From assembly GCA_032173965.1 (NCBI GenBank), contig JAVUNC010000006.1, positions 41,511,870 to 41,575,869 on the forward strand: DNA of 64,000 nt, written 5' to 3'. The position numbers and the translations under genes were made by a program. The stretch is from Sitta carolinensis (lineage: Eukaryota > Chordata > Aves > Passeriformes > Sittidae). The notes under the pieces are model-generated. The model was not told the origin of the DNA. It did no database searches and was given only the letters and a program-made list of their open reading frames with translations. This document shows, one piece after another, positions 52,801 to 64,000 of this stretch (positions within the stretch are counted from its first letter, which is position 1; each line of letters starts with the position of its first letter).

Positions 52801-55800
52801 TGAGGAGCGTGCGGAGGGTTGCGAGGGCACAGCGAGAGGTGTGCAGCAAAGCGCCTCGCAGCACAGCGTGGGGCAGGAATCATCTGAACTCTTGGGCTTT
52901 ACTCTTATAATTACCTCTAACTGGGAGTTAATAAGCTACCAGAGCCAATTCCAGCTATCCCAGTTATCCAGTGGGAAGCCTTCGAGGTGTCCCAATTAAA
53001 CACAATATAAATACTATAAAATACGTGCATAAGCTTGGCTCCTAGAGAGGCCTCTTGATTAAAAAGACATCATTATTTCACACCTCTGGTAATTAGCGCT
53101 GACAGTTACTCTGATTCCAGAGGAATTTGGTTGCTCCCAGCATATTGCCACACTGACAACTGGCGCAGTCCTGCGCTCTGCCCCAAATGTTGATCTTGAG
53201 AACAATACTGTAAAATGACCTCACATCACCTCTGATAGTTTTGCTAGGAAACACTGGGGCATAAATATTCAACATATCCAGAAGTCCTCATATCAAAGGA
53301 AAATGACAATATCACTACAGAGAGCAGCAATTTTGGTTCTACAGTTCACGTAACTTTAATTTCCTTATTGTCCTGGTTTTGTATATCATGATCTAGGGCC
53401 TGCTCCAAGTTAATCATGGAGTGGCTATTAATAGACAGTATAAAAGAAAGAAAAAACAGTGTAAAATTAAATGGAGAATTACAGCTGAAAATGCATCATC
53501 CTCTTTCAATTAAAAATGTCAAACTTCTTCACATTTACATTAAATTAAGAGAAACAAGAAAGATCTGGGTTTTGTGATGGCCATGCTTGGACTCTACTAA
53601 TCTGAAAAATAATCAAATGGCAGAGATTCCATCTGTCTTTATATTATTTAATCATAATATGAGCAGAACAACTGAATATCGGGAAGTCTTCCTGAACTAC
53701 AGGCCCATTACTTAATCAATTTTTTTTGGATAGATTAAAAAAATCAAAACAAAAAGAAATCTCCACTTAATTTCAGATGAAAAAGAAAGAATGAAATTCT
53801 TTAATATTCAGAGCACTACCCACACAAAATCAGGAATAATGGCACAGAAAAATTATTTTATTTCTACCTTATTTGCAGTGTAAACCTTATTGAATTTAGC
53901 CCAGTGCACGCAACGATGTCAAATACCATGCATTAAAATATATATCCTACTGGTAATATTTAAAGCTTCTTTTGAATTCTTGCTACAAATATCAAAGCCA
54001 TATTGAAGCCATCAAACTACATGAGTTTTCATCCTGTGCAATTTTCTACATACAGAATGCGCACATAATTTCTGCCTTAAGGTGAAAAATACATGTAAAG
54101 CATGGTTTGATTTTTCTTCTGCCTTTGGCTACAGGTGAACAAATCTAGGTGAATTGTGGCAGTACTCGGTGCAACAATTTTTTTTCAGAGTATTCTCTCA
54201 GAGCAACCCCCTTTTAAGTGTCTTTAAAAGGCTGAATGGCACCTCAGCTTTGTGAAGCACCTTTGGTCATAACATCTTACCTAGTCAAGCTGATGGCACT
54301 TGAGCAGCATTATATCCCCTGCATTATATCTCAGCAAACCCATTCACAGCATGAAGCTCTGCTGGTACACCAGAGTTTAACCCCTTGCATGTGAAAAGAC
54401 AGATTGATTAAGCACACTGTACTGTTTCAGCATTCAATAAGAAGTATTCTCAGTTATTCTGAACCATTTAATGTACCCAAATAACTGTGAGAGTTCTTCA
54501 TAACTATTCTTTTATTCTTGTTGTGACTCAAAAGATGTGATTGCCTGACAGCTTTCTGTTTTTACAACCCTGTGCTTTGAAACACACATTTCAAATTGCA
54601 CCATTGCTTGTAATCGCATCCTGCCTGAAAATGAACTTTAAAGACTGAAGCTTAATTCCAGGGTGTTGCAACCATTTGCTAGTTGCCTTTTGTTCTGTAA
54701 GTACCTGAGATAATTTTCCATAGATATGGTAAGCATTTTGGATGTGAAAAGATGATACTTCTTTAAGTTTTTTAATCATAGATTTGGGGTTTCTTTTCAA
54801 CCATAATGACAGTCAGAGCACTAAATACAAAGGAGACACCGATATAGTTTTCACTGAATTTTCTGGCTTTTACTTAAAGTTTATGATGAGTCAATTAAGT
54901 GTACAGTACTTGTACTTGGAGATGGAGTGCATTCTATCAAGCCAAGCAAAAAACTTCATAATCCAGCCTCCAATTATTGTCCTATAAATCTGGCAGTCAT
55001 GCAGTCCATTCTGCAGTCATTTTGTGAACAGTGTGCCATTTGTATGGCATATACACCTTTGTGTTTTTTCCACACATTTCCTAGACTTCAGATAATGTGT
55101 TTTTCTCTGCCCTGGGAATAGTAGAACATTTCCAGTTTCATGCAAGTCCAGAAAGGATGAAAATCCCTGTGACTCAGATTCAGATTAAATGTGATGCTAG
55201 AAGAAAACCACAGCAATTGAACAGCTCCATATCTCGTTTCAGTGACTGTAAAAGGGGTTGAGAGTATTAGCCTGGAAGTAAATGCCTTCATAGAAGATAT
55301 CCATAGGTAGGTAATATGGATTCTATTTGACTAGAAAGGAAAGAAAGACAGCTAACTAAAGCTAAGGAAACATTGATGTGACTGATACCGGAATTATGCA
55401 GAAGTTGTTAGTGAGCATAATAGAAGAGACTTTAAAGTGATAGAGAAATCAAGGAGGATATTAGGACTTCTCAATAAAGTGGTTTGTATGGGAATGCATT
55501 AAATATGTGATAACAGTTCAGACTATATTCCTATAGTCCATTTTGGGCTTCAAGTCCCCATTTGTCTCAAAGAAAGTTTCTGGATGCTGAGGAATACAGC
55601 TTCTTTAATAGCTGCTCTAGCCTTCATCTCCATGCAGGTTTCTGTGCATCAGCAATCTGCCCAGATGTGTTCAGTGGTAACAAAAGCCAAAATAAAACTC
55701 CACCCAAACCAAACAAAAAACCCAAACCCACTGTAGCTAATAAAGAACACCCAGACTTCAAATGGTCTTTTAAGATATGCTGAGTACTTGGCTAACAGTT

Positions 55801-58800
55801 TCACTAGCATCAAATAACCTAATACCATGGAAGATTACATCAAGCTGGCTGCCATCTCTTCCAACTTCTGAAAGAATAGACTTCTATTGGATAGGTAATG
55901 GTAAGGATGAAATGCATAATTATGCTCAGTTGAATATGTTCTGTTGAATAAAGAAATTGGATCTTATTCAGCTTGCAAACACATCAGAGAATATTTTTAG
56001 CTGAGGTGCCAAGAAAATAGGATTTAAGAGAAATAATCGGTATGATCATCATTCAGAGTACTGGGTTTTTGTACCAAGACTCTTAAAGGACTTCAACAAT
56101 ATCGATTTTACATGCTTCAAAACACTGCCAAGGTCAGCTTTACGCAGAAGCTGTGACTCTGTGTTCTCTTTGGGTCATTACTACACTAGATGCAAAATAT
56201 ATAAAGAGTACAAGGCTCTACCTGCACAGAACAATCCTATTTAACATGTACCCTACACAGATGAGAATTATTGCCGCAATAACATAGCCTTGCTGAATGC
56301 TCCAAAAATAAAACTAGCATAAATTAGTTCTATACACTAATCAAAGAGCAGGAGGAAAGACTGTCTCCTAGTTCAATGGCTTAGTCATAGGTTTTTCATT
56401 TTCCTTTACATTATATATTAACCTCAATACAAGCACTTGCACTGCAAACATTTTCAAGTAGTAGAGAAGTCCCAATGGACCAATTTGTGTTTGTCAGGTT
56501 AAATATATGCACGTGTTTAATATGATGGGAATGACCAGGTTGCTCCTGCATTGGGAGGTAGTGTAATATCAAGCTCTGTAAGCAAAGAGTTTTGATTTAT
56601 AATTTAGTTTCATAGTAATACTAAAATTATTTTCTCAAAGCATGCCACTGAAATATATGAAACCAAAGTTACAGTGTACAAGTTCCAAACCTGAATGATG
56701 AAATAAATGTCAATACTGGAGACTGTAGAATGTGCAAGTGCCATTTGGGTATAATCAGTAGTAAAAGCTAAGAATCTTGAAAATACAATGGACTGTAACT
56801 AAAAGCATTTGTTTGCCTAAGTTGCAGTCATAACTTGGAGCAGCCACATCCAACTTCAGCTAATTATTTCAAAAGGCTCTGGCATATGTGCTGAGGTTTG
56901 CTGAGCTTTGTATTTAGAGAAGCTTATGCTCCTTGGACTAAAAATTCATGATGTTAAAAAAACCCACTGCTTTCTGGGTATTGATGTATTTCTTTACATG
57001 TTTGCCTGTAATCTTTATCTTAAACTCAGCTTTGTGAAATGGCAGTATGGGTGGGAGAAAATGAATTTCCTATTACATTCAGAACAGATAAACCAAGGAT
57101 CTCCATTCTCTTAAAATCTACCCCTTTAAAATGTTGAGTACAGTCACTCATTATATTTCAGAATCATCTACATCATTTACATGTTACCCATCAGCCACTT
57201 GATGCAATGGCAGGCCAAGACTCCAGAAGGTAAATAATTTTAAAATAGCTTTTCTGGTTAACTGTGAACTAGTTGTCAGTTACTTTAATAAGTCTTTGAA
57301 GGATTACAGCAAGCCAATGAAACGGTTACATGGAAAGGGGAAGGAACCTTTAATAAATCTTAAAACAGATGTAACCATTTCTCAGCTTTGTTGTCACAGG
57401 CCTTGGCCAGCATGAAGGAAGCAAAGTCTTTTTGATTGCTTGCTCAAACCATGAGTTTTATATTTTTTATCTTGGTTTATCTTTCCAGCCTAGTTTATAG
57501 CTGTATTGATCCAAATAATGCAGTAGTTAAAGCGATATGGGAAAAGAGAACGAAAGATGTTCCAGCTGGCAGACAGAGAGGAGAGGGAGAGAGAACTCTG
57601 TGAACCAGAGTTCCAGGTGAAGAAGATGGGCGAGAGAACCACTCCCTTTGAGCTGTAGCTGGAGATATGGGTGTACTTTGGTTTCTGAGCATTCTACCCA
57701 ACACTGAAGAGACCCAAAAATGTGGGAGGAAGTACGTGGGTCACATACAAGAGAGAAGAATGTCTCAGTTTTATGTGTGTGTCTGCCACCTAAGTAGTCA
57801 TCCAACCCTAACCTTGGCAGATTACTCTTGCTAATGTGACCTCATATCACATCTGGCTGTCCCACTCTTGGCTTCCCTTCAGACCTGGGTTACAGCCCTT
57901 TTCCCTTCCATTCCCTTCTCTGAGACATAAGCAGCAGAGGAAGGTGAATTGGAGAGGCCCATGACAGGGACAGCTACCCCTCAACTCAGTCTGCATATGA
58001 GAAAGGGAGGGAAAAAGACCCCAAAAAGGGAAGAGAGGCCAGGATTCATCAAGCAGGAGAAAGCAGCAAATCTGTTGCCACTTTTTCACTTTAAACTTTC
58101 CTGAGGAAAGTATTCCTTAGGAGCCAAAGAAAAATCACTATCTATGCCTTACAAGACCCTGGACTACAGCAGGAAAGTGAATGAATGAAAAAAGCCTCAG
58201 AGAGCCTGGCTTAGATTGTAAGCAATTTCCTTACTCATTGGTGGTAAAAGGTTTGTCCTGGACCTTTTTTTTTGAGACCTGCATGGTGTTGATTCTCTGG
58301 GTTGTGTGGCATTCAAAGAGCATTTTTATATGAAACATTTTCAAAAGCTGCTTATCATTTTAAAGAGCAGAAAAGCAAGGGTAGCCAAGGAGGATTTTCC
58401 ACTGCCTGGCTGAGTGTAAAAGTGGGTGGCCACCTGCTTACCTTTTGAAAACATCTGTAGTACAATGTGCCATTAGCCAAACTCTTTGTGAAGAAAATTT
58501 CAGGTTTCAATTTTTATATGTAGGAGCTCAGTCAGTGAAAGGCTTATTGCAGTTAATATACATTCCTATTTATATGTCCCCCACAACAGTCTCTAAAGTA
58601 TCACAAAATTAGAAAAACTCATTGTCTAGTGCACAGTTCCTCCCTTATTCATGATGAATGGTGATATAGTTTTCTTAAAACTATGAGTATCTCAAATGCT
58701 TTTTTTCCTGTTTTCTAGCATATTCTCTTGAGGTTATGTTTGGCAATTAAAATGAGAAGCACTGTGCTGCTAAAACAATTACTCTTTTTCTCTGACGCGT

Positions 58801-59467
58801 ATTTTACACTACGATATGACATTTTGACACATACAACATGACAAAATCAAAAACCTCTGATGATTCTGTGTAACAGTTAAATGGTTTTGTCCTTGGTTAA
58901 ATAAATGCAAGATCTAGGGTGTTGCAAGATGATAATTTATTGATGGAAAACAAATATTCTAACTGCTTGGTGCCAACCCACTGATCAGCTTCAAGATCTC
59001 AGAGACAGTGCTGTGCAAACTAACAATGCCTTTATTCCAGCATGGCCTTGCATTTTCCGTTTCTCCAAGGAAACCACAGAGGGGTAAAACAGTGGCTCTG
59101 CTGTAATTTTCACTCTGCTTTTCCATGGCCCACTTCCACCCAGTCTTTAAACATCCTAGTGAGGGGATCAAACAGATCCATGAGGGTGAGCTCCTTTTCT
59201 GAAAGTCTCCTCAAATTCATGGATACAGTGAAAAGACTTGTATTTATCCCTTAGTATTTAATAGGCCTTGTCTTCACCCTGCTGTGGTATCTAGTTCTGG
59301 AAATTCAATTATGTTCTGCAAAGAGAAATTTATCTGACCTGTCGAGGAATGGGAAAGTGTTCTACTAGTCCCATGGTAAATGGTATGAGCATCACCACTG
59401 TACAGAACTATACCAAAAAGCAATAAACAGTGTACTCATAACTGATTTTACAATTCATCAAATGAAC

Positions 59468-59468
<1 letters not shown>
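49839..59468. other. Gene desert segment, no gene supported
   Basis: The region is AT-rich apart from C/T-rich DNA at about 51870-52600 and the small CpG-rich patch at 52.74-52.88 kb. Short ORFs here have no recognisable domain. No tRNA or other RNA gene is recognised. Confidence 0.4.
52740..52880. other. Small orphan CpG-rich patch
   Basis: About 140 bases contain roughly ten CpGs (for example TTCCGTTCGGCACCGTCGCC and GGAGCGTGCGGAGGGTTGCG) in otherwise AT-rich, CpG-poor DNA. A minus-strand ORF of 77 codons starts here with an ATG at 52883 but has no recognisable domain. It might be a distal promoter, an enhancer-associated island or part of an unrecognised repeat. Confidence 0.4.

Positions 59469-59505
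<37 letters not shown>
59469..59505 (+). repeat. 37-base adenine homopolymer
   Basis: An uninterrupted A run. An AATAAA lies 42 bases upstream (59422-59427), so it might be the tail of a retroposed transcript, but I recognise no gene body upstream and no target duplication. Confidence 0.9.
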
Positions 59506-59507
<2 letters not shown>

Positions 59508-61616
59508 AAAGGTTTATTCCAAACATTATTTTGCTTTTTGAGAAAAATCAATCAAAAATATTTAATTTCATTGACCTTTATACAAGAATCACTTCAAGTA
59601 TATGCTTGGAGAAAAATGAAATTATGAATAGCATTCACAAACCTGTTGAAGAAAATGCTATATTTTTCAGTTAACAATCATTCAAGGCTGAGCAAGATTA
59701 ACCAGAGAGGAAAAAATTTTGAACTGGTCACAGGCTGAGGAGATCCAGACACAATTCTTGCCGCCTAAATTGTTGCCCTAACAGCTGAGCATCTGGGCAG
59801 AAAGGGATAGCAGCCAATCAGCCTCAGCTGCCTCATATTTTCTGCTTGGTACAAAATACTGACTTTGTCTCTAAGATAGATCAAAAGTCTGAAAGATTGG
59901 CCACTCAACAAGGAGGCAAAACACCCAAATAACCTATAGAATGTTTAATTTTATTTACTAAATAAAACAGCTCAAACAAGCAACAGCAAGAAGCAACCTA
60001 TTTCATCTGTGGTAGCACCAGAATACTTGTGGCTCAGCTGTTGTTTCCTGTTTAGATCTTGCACAGAATCATGAATTGTATTTTCTGCTGGACAAAAGGA
60101 AGATGAGAACTTCACCATTTTTATAATTCTAGCCCAGAAAATATATTCCAACTTGCACAGCAAATGCCACTTCAGATCACGATATTAGGGTAACTAAACA
60201 CCAAAACTTAAATTTTCCACAAGCTTAGTTTTGGCTGAAAGAAAATTTTCTCAGCTGTAATGATAACACTGTAAAATTGCCAGAGGGTTTAAATACCCTA
60301 AAGAAAGGTCGTGTATAATAACAGTGACTAACTTACTGTGCTGGAAAGGTGTGGGAGCTTTTCATTGTTATTAACTGTAGCTTTTTGAGGTCATTTTGAG
60401 AGCCTGTCTTATATGAAAAATGTTGAATTATTTTCATGCAGCTATATAAAGCGTATATCAAATTCAGCAAAAATAATTTGAAAGTGCAACTACTATTAAG
60501 AAATATTGTGGCTAGACTTTGATCTCCTATATAATTTGGCATAGAAATGGAAAACACAATTTAATGAAAATAAATGTGTAGTATTAAGTCCGAGGTCAGT
60601 AAAGCTAATAGACAGTACATACTGAATGTCACAACTACAGAGTACATTGATCAGTAAACAAATTAAAAACTGTGCTATAAATAATCTTTACGCCATCGTC
60701 TCAGCTCATCAATCATGAAAAAGTAATTCATAAGGGTACTAAGAAAGCAGACTACCTTTAGCTTTTTCTGCTAACACAAATGATCTTCTGGACTGGGGAT
60801 ATGTATTAGCCTAAGCTAAGTAAAACAAAGCTGGTTACTAATTCAGCAAAACTTGGACTGGAAAGATTAGACAATGTAAAATAATTGAGCTTAAATCCTT
60901 TGATTCATTACAAAGAAATAATCTACTCGTAGTGTGGCTTCCTTCCTCAGAGGAGACTGAAGTCTCCATGAGATGGACAGTGGACACATTTTTTTTTTCA
61001 GCAGTGCCCAGTAGCAGTGAATTCCTGCCCCAGCTATGTGTATATATATATCCTTGACACTTAAGAAGGAGGTATTTTACAGAGACCAGTAAATTGTTTT
61101 CTTCTTCCTACACTTTTATTGCTCAGTGCTCCACTCAGCAAGAGTAACTCAAGTTTATGAGACTAAAATTTTTTTAAAAGACAATTTTATTTACTTCTCT
61201 AATCTAGAGACTTCAACATTTTCATAAGCTACATGAGCTTTATTCTGTGACATGAACAATTATCCCCAGAGGCACACAATGTATTCCTCTGGGAATTAAA
61301 TCAAAGCAGATTTCTTAGAGGAAAAAAGGCTGTTGTCTTCCTCCATTTTTCTCTCTCTTCTTCCAGAGGTGCTTTTAACTAAATATTTCAAACCCCTGTC
61401 ATGGGACAGACTCCACATTACTTGATGTAGTTGCAGATGAACATCTCCTTCACTGTACAGACCAAAAATTTACTGTGGAAAGCAGATTCCAGTCCAATGT
61501 TCTGTAAGTAATGTGTTCAAAAATAAAGCAACCAAAGATGGAACCCCTTGACACTGTATCTGGTGGATTCCCAGGTATTTGTTTTAGTGCTCAAAAGAAC
61601 AATTTTGAAAGCAGCT
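59506..61616. other. Gene desert segment, nothing recognised
   Basis: AT-rich unique DNA. A short TATATATATATCC run lies near 61040. No gene or mobile element is supported. Confidence 0.45.
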
Positions 61617-61834
61617 TTGTCCTGTCCTGTCCTGTCCTGTCCTGTCTTGTCTCTCTCTCCTCTCTCCTCTCCTCTCCTCTCCTCTCCTCTCCTCTCCTCT
61701 CCTCTCCTCTCCTCTCCTCTCCTCTCCTCTCCTCTCCTCTCTCCTCTCCTCTCTCCTCTCCTCTCCTCTCCTCTCTCCTCTCCTCTCCTCTCCTCTCCTC
61801 TCCTCTCTCTCTCTCTTTTGAGAGAGGAGAGATG
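61617..61834 (+). repeat. Compound pentanucleotide microsatellite (TGTCC)n then (TCTCC)n
   Basis: About six TGTCC units (61617-61650) pass into a (TCTCC)n array to about 61817, with several CTCTC interruptions. It ends in CTCTCTCTCTCTC, TTTTG and then GAGAGAGGAGAGA, so the 3' edge is a small hairpin. The unit is the reverse complement of the array at 49.6 kb. The Leu/Ser/Pro open frames are artefacts. Confidence 0.96.
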
Positions 61835-64000
61835 AACATGTAAATTACCGTAAAGCTATTTCTCTTTGCCCCTTTCCTTTTCATCCCTCATGGCTTTAAA
61901 CCACAAGTAGTATCCAAATGTTTTAAATATATTTAAGTAAAATTGTCTGTGTCACACTACTTACTGCTGAGCATGCACTTACCTCACACATTCATCAGAC
62001 TTACCAGTTTACCAGCCACTCTTTAGTAACACTTACCTGCCAGATGGACAACATCACAGATATGAGGTACTGAATGGAGGAAAAAATTGTAAATATGCAT
62101 TGTCTAGTGAATAGTCAAAAAGTCCCTCTGCTGTGATCCACAGAGGGCTGGGCTCAGTTTCCCTCAATTTCTGATGTACTATGTGTGGTTCTTTCTAATA
62201 TTCTAGTTATACAGATCATCCCACCATGTTCAAGTAATGCCAGTTAAATAAATTTTCTTCACATTAATGAGAATAATCAGTTCCCCTAGCTCAGTAGTCA
62301 GTCTTGTAAAATGGCTAAATGATTTAGTGAAAAATGCCTTGCCACCATCAGACCACAGTGTTTATGAGACACAGACACTGAGTTTAAGTGTGCACTGTCT
62401 TTGCTATCTTTATACCACTTGCTTTTGTTTCTACTTCTCTTCCTACTTAGTCAAGCTGATTTCCGGATGAGAAAAGTAGGTCTCTAACAGTCTGTGAAGG
62501 ACAGGGACACCAAATCTCAGTAAATTGACAAGAAAGAGAAAAATTTCAGTGCTTCATGAAGCCAGAACCTTCTGTTTTCACCAGTCATCTGTCCAACCCT
62601 TCACCTCCAAGATTTTCTCTTTCCTGCTTTTCAGAAAACCCAAAACATCACTTGAACTTTTCTCTGTTTTTCTAGTCTTCTGCACCTCCCACACTTTCAT
62701 TATTTATGCTGTTCCTTGTAATATTTTTTGATTCCATGTGTATTTTCAGCAGAGCAAGACCTACCCGACTGATCATTCCATCCAATATTATTGCTACATT
62801 TATACATTTTTGCACTTGGAACACAGGACATTTGTTGTCCCTTCTTTCTTCTTGAATATTTATACATTAATTTTTACTTAGATTAAAGGCTGCATGTCTT
62901 TCCTTTCAGGACATCTTAAAAAGATCTTTGTTCCTGTTTCCTGTAGTGAAAATGTTTGTTGGAGAAGTCCCTCTTTTTTCTCAGCAGGTAACTCAATAAG
63001 TGTCTGATATTAACACAATACTATTAGATGGATTAAGCATCTCTTAGCTGCAGAACACTAGTCCACTACATTAGTTTGCAACCCAGTTCCCTTGCCACTG
63101 TGGCAATGAGGTCCAAATCTGCTCACCAGAAAAGCAGTTCTTTAATTCTGCACTGTGCTGAACTTGGCATTTCCAGGTCACATATCTTATCCTCCAGAAC
63201 GGCCATCAATTTGCACTTTGTGCATCATAAATCTCCCCAATCTTTCTACAGAGTGAAATAGAACTGCAATAACAAGTCACAGTAAGGGTTTCTTTACCAA
63301 TCATATTAAGCAAACAGCTCCCCAGCACCTTCTCCCTACCAGCACGGGCTCTGTGTAATGTAAATACTAATGACAAACATGTATGAGAAATTAGTATGGA
63401 TCCAGACCCTGACTGATTGAGATCTGCAAAGCAGTGTCAGAAAGACATTATTCACAATAATTTTTAAAGAACTCCTCCAAAACATTTGAATCAATGGACC
63501 TTGTCAATCTTTATCCTGTCCTGCAGAACACTGTGAAACTAAACAACTCTAAGTAATGGACAGTGCTGTTGAAGCCACCCAGACAAAACTACACTCAGAA
63601 AAGAGCTTTTATACCTATTGCTGCTTTTTATGATTCCTGCAGGACACTGACAAGAGACACTTTACAGAAACAGGTTTGAAGATGAACAGCTCTTCCTATT
63701 AGCCCTTGTGCCCTGAGGAAATTAATAATTATCTCTTGATTTGAGTCTGGAAAAATCTGCATTACTTAAAAAGAGTTCATTGGTCTCTTTTGTTAAAAAT
63801 ATAATTTTCATATATTCATTATCAATACATTAGTACATAAGCTAGAATAAAATTAAAGTGTAAAAAAAATCAGTATGAGGTAAAACCCCAAAAGCTTCAT
63901 GTTGGATTGCTGTACATTACAGCTCTGAGGTGGCTTTACAGTCTTGCTCTCCTAGCTTATATAAGGAGGACAATGTCCACAACAATTGGCATTAACAATG
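61835..64000. other. Gene desert segment to the window end
   Basis: AT-rich unique sequence with short ORFs only. I see no recognisable gene or element up to the window edge. Confidence 0.45.

Noticed and set aside
58900..59250. Minus-strand segment with an AATAAA and a 70-codon ORF, considered as an LTR or retrocopy
   Set aside because: No TG...CA ends, target duplication or recognisable protein could be found.
59462..59674. ORF starting with a poly-lysine run
   Set aside because: Product of the adenine homopolymer; the rest shows no domain.
61511..61884. Leu/Ser/Pro-repeat and Glu/Arg-repeat ORFs
   Set aside because: Translation of the TCTCC microsatellite on either strand.
15060..64000. 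Search for TTC6 exons expected upstream of SSTR1
   Set aside because: No ORF with a recognisable tetratricopeptide pattern was found. Short exons could be missed, so absence is not claimed.
1..64000. CRISPR arrays, tRNAs, rRNAs, prokaryotic operons
   Set aside because: No regularly spaced direct repeats of CRISPR type and no recognisable tRNA or rRNA sequences. The window is vertebrate.

Overview
This is a window of vertebrate, almost certainly avian, genomic DNA and most likely from a songbird. The protein sequences are clearly vertebrate. The interspersed repeats are of bird type: chicken-repeat-1 (CR1) LINE 3' ends, and solo LTRs whose sequences resemble LTR families common in passerine genomes. 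Only two protein-coding genes can be supported. Both are intron-free in their coding part, both sit in GC-rich CpG islands, and they face each other tail to tail.

Layout. 1-660: AT-rich upstream DNA. 690-2500: CpG island with the single-exon gene CLEC14A (+), an endothelial C-type-lectin-like membrane protein; its 3' UTR ends near 2985 or 3050. 3.0-12.3 kb: intergenic DNA with a truncated CR1 (about 6.51-7.11 kb) and a small GC-rich patch near 8.3 kb. 12.5-15.1 kb: SSTR1 (-), somatostatin receptor type 1, with its 3' UTR and a CpG-rich promoter side. 15.15-16.8 kb: a G-poor, C/A-rich tract just upstream of SSTR1. 16.8-64 kb: a gene desert with a degenerate tandem repeat of about 170-180 bp period (18.5-19.2 kb), four solo LTRs (21.1, 29.1, 32.2 and 45.4 kb), a second CR1 scrap (46.2 kb), two long pentanucleotide arrays of the same unit in opposite orientation (49.6 and 61.6 kb), a 37-base A run (59.5 kb) and a small orphan CpG-rich patch (52.7 kb).

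The CLEC14A/SSTR1 convergent pair matches the arrangement I know from human 14q21, so the locus is conserved. The two genes are not expected to work together: one is an endothelial adhesion/angiogenesis protein and the other a neuroendocrine GPCR. The desert upstream of SSTR1 probably carries regulatory DNA, but that is inference.

The most important observations are at the two gene starts. In SSTR1 the conserved N-terminal start (Met-Leu-Pro-Asn-Gly-Thr) is present but lies in a different frame from the rest of the receptor, so this sequence has a frameshift (real or an assembly error) in the extracellular N-terminus. In CLEC14A an upstream ORF ends in an ATGA overlap exactly at the main start codon. 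I found no new multi-gene system in the window.
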